A program made the position numbers and the translations under genes. The notes below the pieces were generated by a model that was not told the origin of the DNA, ran no database searches, and saw only the letters and a list, made by a program, of their open reading frames with translations. Below are positions 43,652 through 56,507 of a stretch of DNA of 64,000 nt, in pieces. Within the stretch, counting starts at the first letter, position 1, and every line of letters starts with the position of its first letter. The DNA is from Cryptomeria japonica (Eukaryota > Streptophyta > Pinopsida > Cupressales > Cupressaceae): assembly GCF_030272615.1 (NCBI RefSeq), contig NC_081411.1:830382160-830446159 (forward strand), given 5' to 3'.

Positions 43652-46600
43652 GTGCATTTCATGCTAAGAGAGTTTGGAGATCAAGCCATGAAGTTTAGGT
43701 GTTTGGAAGCCCTAGCAGAAATGGTAGAAGAAGTCAATCTATTAATTCTATTAAAATTCATCATGGAAGCTTCTGTGTTGACTCTTGTGTTGGTTGAACT
43801 AGTTAAGGAACCACAACCCGAATTCAAGTTGCATCCTATGAAGACAAAACAGATTGATATGATTGGTGCCCTATCATTTGTGCCCTTTGGTGTGTTGCTA
43901 GTTGAAGTTGTATGTTCCTTCATCCACTACAAGCTTGAAGATCTTGGAGACAAATTCATTCAAGATGAGTTTAAAGGGTTTTGCGATAATGGTCAATTGA
44001 AGGAAGAAAATATGCATCTGAAGACCAAGGGTTTGTCGTATGATGTTGCTATTCCAAACCAATTCCATGTCGATTGGATCAGGTATGTGCTAAGTAGAGT
44101 GCATGACCAGTTTCTATGGTTGGAAGTTGAAGCGACAATCAAAATCACAAAGGATATGATCCAAAGAGTAACAAGGTTTAGAGAAATAAGCGAAGCACTA
44201 ACCCTAAGGAAAATATCATCTAGTGAGGTCACTCGATTGACTCAATCCCAATATGAAAAGAGAGAAATGACAGTCACTCACATTAAGGATGAAGAAGTAA
44301 GGTTTGCATCTACATTGATAGCTTATAGAGTACTGTACCAATCAAGCTGCATGAACAGTGTGCCGAGCGGTGCTATCCATGCAGCTTACTGGATCATCAA
44401 AGAGGATGCAACATACAAGATTTTTGAGATGATAAGGATTCAATTCCTGGTGAACATGGACTGAATTAAAAAGGACAAAAGAAAATCATTCAAGTATGGT
44501 TCAATATTGGTATGTATCTTCTTCTATGTATAAAATTTCTTTCCTAGTATGGGTAATGTAGTGTGGTCTACAACTAAACCTATCATAGTTTAGATAGATG
44601 AAATGATTAGAGATTTATGTGATAAGTTTGGAGAGACAATGTGGGGTTATTTTAAAAAATTCCAAACTAGAATGCATCAAAGAGAAAGAATCCTAACTGG
44701 TATAGTTCAAAATTATAAGGACACTATTTGCTTTATTGTTGATACTGATTGTTGCATTATTCAAGCGGTTGAACCTAGAACTTTCTGGGTACCCACTATG
44801 GGTTATGAGATCGGGGCAAAAATTGCCAAAATATATGCAAATATGTTACTATCTAAACTGGTAGATAGGAAAGCTATGAGATTTGGAACTTATGGGGAGG
44901 CAAGCTCCAAAATTAAGAAAGAACTCAAGGAGCCTATCATTTAAAATAAAGTTAGGAAAATGATTGACAACTTAGACAAGAAATATGGAGGTGAAGCATT
45001 CAGTGCCACTGCTTCCACTAGTACAAGTGAGCAAACAGGGGCAAAATCAAGCAAGAATGGAGAGAAAATAGAAGAAAATAAGAAATGTCCAAGACAAGAT
45101 CCAAGGGTGTTGCATCCAACAAACTAGTAGCATATATGAAAGAAAAGGACTCAGATACTCCTACATATTCCCAAGGTAGAGGTGGACCGGTAGGAGTCAC
45201 ATATGCAAGAAAGAAAAAGAATGAAAGGACAATTGACACAAAGGATAAGAAGAAGCCCAAGAAAGATGAAAAGGAGGATGATAAATTTGACACCCAATCT
45301 GATGTGGTAATTAAAGAAGTTAAAAGAAGTGGTAGGAATGTAGCTCCAACTGTTGATGAATTGGTCCATGGGATCAAAGAGTATGGAGGTTTAGCTGGTG
45401 TTGGGAGAAAGTATCCCCTCTACAATGAGGAAGACAAAAGAAAAATTGAAGATGCAATCATCTAGAATTTACATGATTTTTGTAGAACTCCCAGTGAACT
45501 ACATGGAATAATTCCATCTGATTTAAAAAATTTCATTGAAGGGAGATGGAAAACTACCCTAACAATTGAGAAGGAACACAGAATAAAGGCACTCATGGAA
45601 GTGCAATATGAATTGGATTATAATCACGTAACTTTAGTGGCTGAAGTATATGTACAATGTTTCAAAATAAGGAATAGAATAGGGAGAGTGACCATAGGAG
45701 ACATTCAAAGTGTGCATGATGAGGGAGTTGACATGTAGAAAATGATTTTGAGCCAACAAAAGGAAACTGAGAAAAAGAAAGCTAAACTCCTCATCTCAGC
45801 CACCTCTGAGGTAGAAGCTGAAGAAGAAGAAGAAGAAACAAAAGAGGAAGAAGGGGAAGACTCACTAATTGATATCAAGAAGATGACCCCCAAACAATTG
45901 ATAGAAGTTTCAGAAAAAATAAGAATTCAAGCTGAAAAGGTCAAACTTAAAGCAAAGAAAAAGAAGGCAAGAATTCTTAATGCTCCAAAGACAATATTAT
46001 CTGATCTCATTCTTGATATTGTTGTTGATGAGAATACACCTATCATTGATTAGTTGGGCACTCTTGTCAAAGAAATCGGCTCAGAGGCAACCGATATGGA
46101 GAAGGTTGCAACAAGGTCGTATGAAACTAGAAGAGGTGAGCAATTAATGGAACAAATATTAGTTGAAAAATTTGCTCTCTCTACCAGCACTGAAGAGGTG
46201 AAATCAATCTTAAAGGAAGTTGGCCAATTATTGGTTAGATTCTCAAACTTCCCCGATTTCATCAAAGATCTTGAAGACAAAAGAATAAAGACTCAAAAGG
46301 AAATTCAAGATCTGCTAGGTTCTTTTCATCCCCTTACAAGATCAGTAGAAACTTTTAGTGTAAAAGAAATAGTTGACTCATGAAATCAACAAGTTGAAAG
46401 AGGAACAAGACAAATGAGCTCTAAACCTACTAGAGATACAATGTCATCTTGCCCCTTTCATTGATTTATTGCAAGGCAATGTGAAACAAGTAGAAGTCCT
46501 CATCAATAGAGTTGACTACAAGATAGTGGATGACATGGAGGATTTTTTCACACATCTGCATGGACAAGTTATCACTATGAAACAAGTGAAGCCTACATGG

Positions 46601-46660
46601 GAATCTTCTTTGGAGGCTGCTAAGGTCAATTTAAAAGAATTTTTTGACTTACTCTCATAA
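43652..46660 (+). pseudogene. Element E: large ORF2 of unknown function, broken
   Basis: About 1000 codons in pieces. Frame from 43652 to 44464 (270 codons, MHFMLREFGDQAMKF to IRIQFLVNMD). The same frame resumes at 44603-44944 (RDLCDKFGETMWGYFKKFQT, VEPRTFWVPTMGYEIGAKIA). There is then a shift to the next frame for 45085-46383: KSKGVASNKL-like basic start, GLAGVGRKYPLYNEEDKRKI, RTPSELHGIIPSDLKNFIEG, an acidic EEEEEETKEEEGED patch, and coiled coil. A last shift gives 46469-46660, ending KVNLKEFFDLLS. Stops between pieces are mostly TAG or TGA. Pieces are collinear and end 44 bp before the PPT, so they were one or two proteins. No retroviral motif or known domain is recognised. The position resembles the env-like ORF of SIRE-type copia elements, but pol is missing. 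Confidence 0.6.
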
Positions 46661-46703
46661 ATTATTTTGTATACTTTGATTCCTTTATTCTTTGCCATTG
46701 TTG

Positions 46704-46718
46704 CAAAAAGGGGGAGAA
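46704..46718 (+). other. Polypurine tract of element E
   Basis: CAAAAAGGGGGAGAA immediately before TGAATGTATAG, the apparent start of the right LTR. Confidence 0.8.
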
Positions 46719-47920
46719 TGAATGTATAGTGTATCGAACATATGAGGAGGAATGACTATAGAGGCAGAGTAGTATCAAAAGAGAGGCAGAGTAGTACCAG
46801 TAGAGTGGCAGAGCAATATAAGTAGAAAAGGTAGTACTGGTAGAGAATGATGGGAACATGGGGAGAATTAGCAGGAATAGAAGATATCATCATAGCTGAT
46901 CGGAAAACGATCATAGTGGATTGGTAAGGAACAAGGGACTAAAAGCTTTGACTGGTGAGAAAATTTACTAGAAGCAACTGATAGTTGACTTGAGTAAAGA
47001 AGGTTCACCGATATAAAGAAAACAACCGGTAGCAAATCACAATGGTGAAATGTAGATCTGATCAATTTAGAAAGTGCTAGTTGAAATCAAAGTGTTTACT
47101 AGAGAACCGACAAGACTTGTGGCATGAATGGATAGTACCACCAGTATAATTGGTTAGATTTGAGGAACGCATAGATTGGCCCATAAAATGATTTTTTGAG
47201 TTTGAGTCTTGCAGGAAAAGTTTGTGCCAAGATTGAAGACAACTATATACATGTTTTTCATCTTGAATTTGAAGAGTTGATGGAGTTGTTAGTGGATTGA
47301 GGTTGAAATCTAGAGTAAGGTGAAGAACAAGCCAAGTACAAAAGGGTTCCTCATGAATTGGTGAAGTCATCACCAAGCAGAGATCTATTCGACAAAAGGG
47401 TGTCATCATCAGATCAATGATTTATTGCTCTCTAATAATTGCAACAAATTAAATCCCTCAATAGGGAGAACCTTAACCAATTTTGTTTGTAAAATTCCCT
47501 AATAGGGTCACTCCATAGAGGAAGTGTAAAATCGTTTTGCAAGGTGAATCCTAACAGATTCCAAAGTATTCTTAACAGGATACCAATCATCTTTAACAGG
47601 GTGATGTTCTCAGAAGGAACAAGATTGTAAGCTCTTAACCGGACACTCTTTTTCACTGCAGTAAAAGAGATTGTGGGTTATCCCCACTGTGGTTTTCTCC
47701 CTCTAACCGAGGGTTTCCACGTATAATTGTTGGTGATATATGATGTTTTCTTGATGCGTGTAAATCTCTTTCCTTCAATGTTCTTGTCTTCATGATTAAT
47801 GCAATGTTTAAAGTTAATTTGAAAATGGTAGTTGCAGACCAGTTAGATAGAAAGTTTAATTATATATAAATTGTTTTTACTGATTCACCCCCCCACTCAG
47901 TCACTGGTTAATATCTAACA
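46719..47920 (+). repeat. 3' LTR of element E
   Basis: Ends GGTTAATATCTAACA at 47920, followed by TSD TCATT. From 46885 it aligns with the left LTR. The first 166 bp (46719-46884) do not resemble the first 74 bp of the left LTR and instead hold GGCAGAGTAGTA repeats about 27 bp apart. Confidence 0.75.
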
Positions 47921-47925
47921 TCATT

Positions 47926-50093
47926 ATTATATTTTAAATTTATGGTCTATTAAATGTTTTGTATAACAAAAATCACTATGAATTGGCCTTTGGCTAGATC
48001 AATATTGCTTGTAATCTCAATGTTGAAGAGGCTAAAGCTTATTATGACTAGTATCAACAATTTTTTTCTATTCTGTAATATCAAAAATATTATCTCTTGT
48101 AATTAATGTGACAAATGGTGCTTTTCCTCCATGTCATCGGAGGTCAAGATCCACCATCATGTCTTTCTATCCACTCAAACCATCCATGTCATCTCTAGCC
48201 AAAGAATTACCAACTCTACCAACCTCTCACCTTCGAGGATATAGGCACATCGCAGAGACGTCCGTGCAATGCGCTAGCATCTTGCAAATTTGACAGTCCC
48301 TAGTTGGCTATTTGAGCATTACACCTGCGCCCATAAGGAATCATAATGCCTCTACATGCACCCACTGACGTCTGAATCCCTTCCTAGCTCTATATCTCTC
48401 ACTTGGGAAGTATTTGTGAGGGTCTTTTGAAAATTTGGTTAAGTTTTTCTTGCAGGTTGAGCTCTTGGAGAGAACTTGAAGCCATTCCACCATTGTTATA
48501 GCACTACCAAGCATTCCAAGTACACCATTCCAAGAACTTCCAAGCATTCCAATCTTCATTTGTGATAGGGGAGTTATCTTAATCCTCTTTCTTACATATT
48601 TATCAACTTTATTTCTAATTTCACGTTACATTGTTATTTTCTTTATCATTTATCTTTCCTATGGCTTTCTTGGGTTATCTGTGGAGGTGGAAACACCAAA
48701 CACAGGGATCTGCCTTAGGTAGTCTCCAAAACATAATCCCAACATTTTCCCTTCTTGCTTGTGTGTAGGTTCATGGAGGTGAGAGGATCATAATTTAGCA
48801 AGAGGCTTAAATCATGGACTGGTTGTGAGTGTTTCCATCCTTCTCCTTTCCTTTTGTTTTATTTTAGTCATTTCACATCTCACAACTTTTAGTTTCCTTC
48901 ATTTGTTTTATGTATTTCATTACATTGTCTACGTATTTAGAACTTTCCATACGTGCTCTGTACTTCATCCATATAGGATGACATCACATCACACTGGTGT
49001 CACAGCTCCATGCACTCATCCTCAAGATAGATGCTTGATAGAGTTGTTCGTGAGTCTCAGATCATGGGCAATTCTCTTGGTTTATTCTTTTATCCCCTAG
49101 CTCATCTTAGTGCCAGTTCGTAGAGGTTATTAGAAGGACAATTTGTCCTAAAGGGTGCATCATCCTTGAGGTGTCAAATTCCCTCCATTACATATTCTAA
49201 ATAGGAAAGCTATATATTGTATGCATATGAATGAGTAAGTGCACCAAGATGGTGTGCAAAAAGGGGGGTATAAGTGGAGACTTTTTTTTCTTTCTGAAAT
49301 TAGCTAAACCTAAACTTAGAGGAGACATTTGAGAGTCATCCACTCAAAATATGAAGATACTCAAATAAAAAATATTGTAGTACTCTGAATCTAGTTTCTA
49401 AACTACTAATTTTTTTCAAAATTGGATGAGATTAAGGGGGTTAAATCCTTTGCATAGGAAAAATGGTCTCTAGTTTTTCTGAAAAACATAACATAGTGTC
49501 TGGCATACGCATCAAAAAAGTCATAGTTATATTTAGTATTTTGATAAATCCTTTAGTATAAAGATAGCTAAGAGTGAGCACTAGAAGTTGTGTATTTTTT
49601 ATAATTTTTTATTGAGTATTCTTTTTAAATGATTTTTCGAAATGGGCTCATCTCAAAAAATCAAGTACCTGTTCGTGCGTGAAGCATAACTTGCACCAAA
49701 ATAATCGAAAATGATTTTTTTTTTGTAAGTGTAAAGAATCAATTTCACTACAATAATATTTTTAAAATTTTTTTTTGGATATGTAGATCAAAATTTATTA
49801 AAAAAATGAGTCCTTGAGAATTATGGAGACACTTGTAGAAGAAATTCAAGATTAATATGTTAATGTTGTTCAAATTTTTAAAAAATCATATTGTTATAAA
49901 GCTCAGAAGATGGGTGAAAATATGGTGGCAATTTTAGAAATACCCAGTTGATGAGGTGTAAACCTGATGATGACAAAGTCCATAAACCAATATGATAAAA
50001 CAAAACACATAAAAAAGGAGGGAAATGCAGGGAAATCAAACTTCCAACCCTTAGCCTTGTCATCCAAGCCTAATCACAAACCTAAACACACTA
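47926..50093. other. Unassigned, repeat-like sequence between E and G1
   Basis: No gene is recognised. 47926-48080 continues the fragment at 39295-39481; one frame there reads CNLNVEEAKAYYD, too short to identify. 48100-49270 has an LTR-like feel: CATTCCAAGCATTCCAA repeats near 48505-48555, GCTTGTGTGTAGGTTCATGG near 48757, and a purine tract AAAAAGGGGGGTATAAG near 49257-49274. I could not find matching ends or a TSD. 49280-50090 is AT-rich without visible structure. Confidence 0.4.
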
Positions 50094-50188
50094 AACTCGT
50101 ATGAGGTTTTTAGAAACAATAGCACGTACGGGGTTTAGAGAGAATAAAACTCGTACGCATTTCAGAGAGAACAAAACACGTACGAGTT
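50094..50188. repeat. CGTACG-containing degenerate tandem repeat
   Basis: About three units near 30 bp: ACTCGTATGAGGTTTTTAGA, CACGTACGGGGTTTAGAGAG, ACTCGTACGCATTTCAGAGA, and a partial CACGTACGAGTT. CGTACG is palindromic. Confidence 0.7.
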
Positions 50189-50216
50189 ATGTCAACATAA
50201 AGATATCCTAATATAT

Positions 50217-51664
<1,448 letters not shown>

Positions 51665-51685
51665 TTTAGCCCCCACTTTAGCGGG
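51665..51685 (-). other. Polypurine tract of element G1
   Basis: Reverse strand CCCGCTAAAGTGGGGGCTAAA directly abuts the LTR. The same tract is at 57734-57754 in G2. Confidence 0.85.
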
Positions 51686-52374
51686 AGTATGGCTTATGCA
51701 AATACTTCTAGTAAAGTAGAAGAAGGAAAGAGATGAAGATGAGAGATGTAGAGAAAGATCACAAGGAGTATAAGATGTCAATAATCTTGAGGAACAAAAA
51801 GCCCCCAATCTTAGGATCTTAACTCACTCAAACATATGCAAGAGAACATAAAACAAAAAGGAACAAGAAACACAAAACAAAACAAAGCGCAAAAGACACA
51901 TAACAAAAACAAGATACAAGACAACAAACCATCTAGCCGAAGAGACCTCGATACTCAGATGTCTCAACAACTAATCAGGGCATAAAGACGAATGTCATCA
52001 CATAAACACAAGTGATCACATAAAAGAGAAAAACTGACATCATCCATGAACCATCAATAGAAAAAATATGGGTTCATGAGAGGAAGAAGAGAGAAGATAT
52101 GAATACATAATTTGGTGATCCATGAGAAGAAAGGCGAACAAGAGAGAAACCATGGACATCTCACCCCTAAAACTAGGTGATCCATGGAAAGAAGAACATG
52201 GAAATCTACCTCCAGAGTCTATGTGGGTGATCCATGTAAGGGAGGAGAGTGAGAACACCATTAGTTCCACCCAACCTCAAGCACATGTGTGCAAGTGAGG
52301 TTCGAAGCACCTCATAGGAGTCTATGCCCAAGTACGCTACAACCTGTATAGAATGTATAGTACAAGTGTCAAGA

Positions 52375-52640
52375 AAGGTGTGACATCTTTCTCTAAGATT
52401 TTGTGCTCTAGTTCCAAGAATAATCACCTCGCATAAGTGATGTCATCTAGCTCTAAGACTTTGTGCTCTGGTTCCAAGAATGACCCACTATACAAGGAAA
52501 ATGAAACGTCATCTCGCTCTAAGAGTTTGTGCTCTAGTTCTGAGAATGACCTATTATACAAGAGAAAAGTGATGACATATTTCTCTAAGAGGCTTCCCTC
52601 TAGTTTAAAGAATGTCCCACTATACAATTTGCAAGAGAAG
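52375..52640 (-). repeat. Four-copy tandem repeat of about 66 bp (22 codons)
   Basis: Units contain CTCTAAGA(G/C)TTTGTGCTCTAG then TTCCAAGAATGACCCACTAT-like sequence. On the minus strand the unit length is a multiple of three and the frame stays open across copies, reading LYSGSFLEPEHKVLELDDIT-like repeats. Whether this was ever translated is unknown. Confidence 0.8.
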
Positions 52641-53289
52641 TGTGGGTGCCCCCCCCTTAAGATGTCAACATAGTTTTATGTTGATATATTAAGCAAAGTA
52701 GAACAAGGATACCTACCTTAATAACAAAGAAGATATCCACTATGCAACAATATCGTAAATCCAAGCAAGAGAGGGAATATTCTTCAAGGAAGGATAAGAT
52801 GGTTTAAAAGAGATATCTTGTTGTAAGTGTAAAGGAGATCCTTGGAGGAGAAGAGATCTTTGCTGGAAATACATCTTCCTCCAAGAGGAGTTGTTTTAGA
52901 CAAATATAACATCTTTTAGAACAAAGCAAAGGAGAGAACAAGAATTTAATCCTTCATTCTATTCCTAGGTGAAAGAGATTCTTGATAAAGGATGCTACAC
53001 TTTTAGCCCTATTGGGGATGGGTGGATTTATTATAGATGTATATTACCAAGTGTGAAAGAGGTTGTAGTCAAAGACTTACACCTCTTGTATAAGAGAGAA
53101 TCCTTGAGCCAACAACCAACAATTATGCACAAGGAGTGACATCAAGTAATAAAACTCACATCATCCACACAATAGGGAACAGTGGATCCTTAGATAAAGA
53201 GAGAAGGAGAGAGATGATTGCCCCCAAGTGTAGGACAATGAGAAGAATTACACAACTTATAGAGAGATATTACTCATAAGAAACACACC

Positions 53290-53620
53290 GTTTCAAGCAA
53301 GGAATACATCCTAACCAAGGAACAAACATGCACTCGTATGAAGGATAACTCCATTCAAGAAAGGACATCAAGTTATGAATAACACAATAAAAGAGGTAAT
53401 TTTCAAAGAGAGAGAAATAATAAGAAGGTTCACAAAAGTTCTCTAAGGAGAGATTGTTCATAATAGACGTACCATTTCAAGAAAGGAAAAGATCCTAAGC
53501 ACGGAACAGACATGCGCTCGCACGAAGGAGAACTCCATGCAAGAAAGGACATCAAGTTTATGAATAATGTACTCCATAAATAAAATAGTGAAACCTTAGA
53601 AAGAGGAAAAGGGATATTTT
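53290..53620. repeat. Direct duplication of a roughly 130-bp block
   Basis: 53288-53400 and 53470-53595 share TTTCAAG(C/A)AAGGAA, CATCCTAA/GATCCTAAG, ACATGC(A/G)CTCG, GAAGGA(T/G)AACTCCAT and AAGAAAGGACATCAAGTT, about 180 bp apart. Confidence 0.75.
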
Positions 53621-53759
53621 TTCCCCCCAAGAATAGACGTAAGAATAAATAGGCTATTATGTTTCTCACTAAGTATTATTGCACCTAAAATTGTACCACC
53701 ACAAATGACAAGGAGCCCCCAATAAGTATGCTAACTATGTCACATAGTGAGAAGCAACA

Positions 53760-54900
53760 TAATAGAAACTTGAATGTTATTTTAAATGATCATGATGAAC
53801 ATGACATTCATTGTCAGATGCTATTTTTAACACACCTGAATCAATGTAATATTGTATTTGTGTTTTCAAAGCTTGACACTCATTAGTAGAATGGCCATGG
53901 GTTTGATGATATTTACAAAAAGAATAATTTTGAGAATGTTGTTTATGTTTTCTTCTTCATTTAGGACAAAGAGGAAATATTAATTTGGAATTTAGAAGAT
54001 TGGTCAACATATTTTCTTGTCATAACTCAAAATTAGAATGAGAAGGTGTGGGTTTACAAGACAATGGAGAAGAAGATGTTGACAAAGGAAAGTGTAATTT
54101 CTCACGACTTTGTCTCTCACATTCAAGCATTTGGCCATTGCATCCATGTGTATGTTCAAAACAAGGTTAACTCTTAGGGAGAATTGGATTGAATTTTAAA
54201 GAGGCCCAATCAATTTCAATATTTGTGTTAAGAGAAAAATTTGGAATATGAAATTCAGGCATCTTAGACTTTCTAGAAAAGGTAGTAGTGAAATCTAGGG
54301 ACCCCCAATCATCCTCTAAGAGTTCTTCTTTAGGAACTTCTTTGGTAGGAGATGGTGTATTTGAGTGAATTGAAGAGAGGATTGTATGAACTAAGAAAGC
54401 ATATGATTCTTCACTTATGTTCTCATAAACTACCTAATTAGTATATGTGTAAGGCACAACATGATAATCAGGACGAATTTTTGGTTTCCTAGGAACATGA
54501 ATGGAATTGATTTGATTTTTGTTAGGCTCTTGATTTTTGGTAGAGAGAGAATTATGATGAGAAATAATATCATCCTCTTTTTCTAAGGTTTCTTTATGTT
54601 CAAGACACTCATTAGAAAAAGGACTATCATATGTAATGAATTCTTCATCTTTAGAGGGAAGATCATGAAAAGAAGGTATGGTATCACTAGGATAAGTAAC
54701 CATAATATCATCCCCTTGCACCAAATAATCCTTATGAGGGAGGTAATTTTTAGGAGAAGAAGGAACACAATTCTTCAAAGATTAATCTTTAGGAGGGATC
54801 AATTTTGGGAGAGGATAAATCATAGGTATGAATGAAAGGAAAAACTAAACTATCATCATATGCATGAAAGGGAACATCATGAACATCTTTAATGTAACTT
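53760..54900 (-). pseudogene. Element G1: gag C-terminal part with CCHC-like finger
   Basis: Minus-strand translation is mostly open from about 54778: MKNCVPSSPKNYLPHKDYLV, DEEFITYDSPFSNECLEHKE, then past a stop near 54434 VVYENISEESYAFLVHTILS, LEDDWGSLDFTTTF and EIDWASLKFNPILP. Near 53840-53940 it gives YSFCKYHQTHGHSTNECQAL followed by KTQIQYYIDSGVL. The finger with its LKxxI-x-LID-x-G tail is the gag/protease-linker signature also seen in B, T and G2. No protease motif follows. The preceding N-terminal gag domain is not clearly visible, so G1 has lost or diverged there. Confidence 0.7.
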
Positions 54901-54959
54901 GAAATTGAATTAGCAAAACAAGATAAGAACTCCATATGCACTTATTATCAAACAAAAAA

Positions 54960-56168
54960 CTCATATGTCATTTAACCATAATAATGTTCACCCCATACAT
55001 GCATAGAAAATTGAATAATGGAGGGAAAATAGATTTTGAATTGGAAATTTGAAATTTGAATTTGAAATTTGAAACTTGCAAAATAATTGAATAATGCAAA
55101 ATTATAGGAAAAATGATTACTAAATTAAATGAACAAATTGATTGAAAGAATAAAGAGCAATAATGCAACCTCCTAGAAATTTGAAATTTAAAATTAGGAT
55201 TATGTAAAAATAACCTCTTAATTGAAAATTAAAATTATCCAAAAGAGTTTGAATTTTAAAATTAGGGGTTTGTGAAGATAAACTCTTAATTTTAAAATTT
55301 GAAATGTTGAAATTTTGAATTGAAAGAATTAAATTTAAATTTAAAAATTAGGGTTTTTTTTATTAACCACTTAATTTTAAAATTTAAATTGGAAATTGTA
55401 ATGGTAAAAATTTGAGAATTAATTTGGATTTAAAAGTTAGAGCTATCTTGATTAACCACTTAATTTTAAAATTAGAAATTAAAATTGTCCACAAGAAAAT
55501 TAAATTTAAAATTAGGGTCTTGTACAAAGGAACTCTTAATTTTAAAATTAAATTTGAAATAAATCTAAGATTGTAATAATAAATGTAAAATTGGAGAATG
55601 CACAAGATTAATTTAAATTTAAAAATTAGGGTCTTTTTAATTAACCACTTGATTTGAAAATTTAAATTTGAAAATAGATCTAAGTTTGGAATTTGGAAAT
55701 TGAAAATTTGGGAAATGCTCAAAATTAATTTAAATTTAAAAATTAGGGTCTTTTTAATTAACCACTTAATTTTAAAATTTAAATTTGAAATTAGATCTAA
55801 GATTTCAATTTTAAATTAGAAACTAAATTTGAAGAGGCAAATTCAAAATTTAAACAACCCACAAGCTCAATTTTAATTTTTTTTTTAAATTAGGGTTTTT
55901 GAAGTTAACCACTTAATTTTAGAAATTAAATGTGAAATTTGTCTTGTTGATGAAATTTTGAATTATGAAATTGAAAAAGTGCTCAGATCTGAAATAATTT
56001 ATCCAAATTAAACAATTGACAAGCTCAATTTTGAAATTAAAAATTAGTGTTTGAAATTAACCTCTAAATTTTAAAAATTTGCAAGAAAATCAAACTTGTA
56101 AAAGAAAATTTAAATTTTAAATGGCATACACTCAGATCTGAAAACAAAAATCAGAATTAATGTTGTAA
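54960..56168 (-). repeat. AT-rich repetitive leader of element G1
   Basis: From 55190 to 56080 a unit of roughly 110-130 bp recurs at least six times, with AATTTAAAATTAGGGT(C/T)TTT and TTAATTAACCACTTAATTTT as its landmarks. Lengths and order drift. The leader of G2 has the same words at 62090-62174 and 63875-63925. Confidence 0.75.
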
Positions 56169-56183
56169 GATGTCGGGTTCACA
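56169..56183 (-). other. Candidate primer-binding site of element G1
   Basis: Reverse strand TGTGAACCCGACATC a few bases inside the LTR end. It resembles TGGTGAACCTGACGTG of element B with one G missing near the start. tRNA not assigned. Confidence 0.45.
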
Positions 56184-56187
56184 AAAA

Positions 56188-56507
56188 TGTAAAGTGGAAA
56201 ATTGAACCCTAGTGATTCCCCACCTAGGAGAGAGAAATGAAATCACTAGGATGATTTTCACTTGAGAGATACTTTACATTCAAAAGAGGGGCTTGAATCC
56301 ACTAGATCCAAATCCAAGGGAAACAACGATGTCAATTCCAAGTGGATTGCAAGGGTTGAAGTGTATTTTGCCCTCTTTTGTAAATAGGAAAGTTGACTTG
56401 TTGACTATGTGAAACAAAGAGAGAGAATGAGTGAAATGAGGAGCTACCGGTTCAGGATCGCATTTTAACTTTGGATCTAAGCTTATTAGATTGATATGGA
56501 TTTGTAA
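56188..56507 (-). repeat. 5' LTR of element G1, truncated
   Basis: 320 bp aligning with 50461-50780 (GAACCCTAGTGATTCCC, GAAATCACTAGGATGATTTT, AAAAGAGGGGCTTGAATCCA). The match stops at 56507, where G2's LTR starts. Confidence 0.82.

Larger units (their letters stand above)
39487..47920 (+). mobile_element. Copia-like element E, pol-less, with an unrecognised second ORF
   Basis: Flanked by a perfect TSD TCATT (39482-39486 and 47921-47925). Left LTR 39487-40623, tRNA-Met-type PBS at 40626, coiled-coil/zinc-knuckle gag (40655-43325, interrupted by a solo LTR), ORF2 (43652-46660), PPT 46704-46718, right LTR 46719-47920. No protease, integrase, RT or RNase H motif is visible. LTR 3' halves are closely similar and related to the copia LTRs of A, P and C. 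The LTR 5' ends differ between the two copies, which is odd (see findings). Confidence 0.85.
51686..53759 (-). other. 3' region of element G1 where pol would be expected
   Basis: No pol motif on either strand. The region is built of repeats: GATCCATG(A/G)(A/G)A(A/G)GAA units around 52110-52245, the 66-bp array at 52380-52640, and a duplicated block at 53290-53620. AGGACATCAAG, GAGTGACATCAAG and GAGAGAATCC words recur throughout. Confidence 0.55.

Noticed and set aside
45018-45377. Minus-strand frame of 119 codons opposite ORF2 of E
   Set aside because: Shadow of the Lys/Glu-rich plus-strand ORF; the Ser/Phe/Leu-rich composition is the expected complement.
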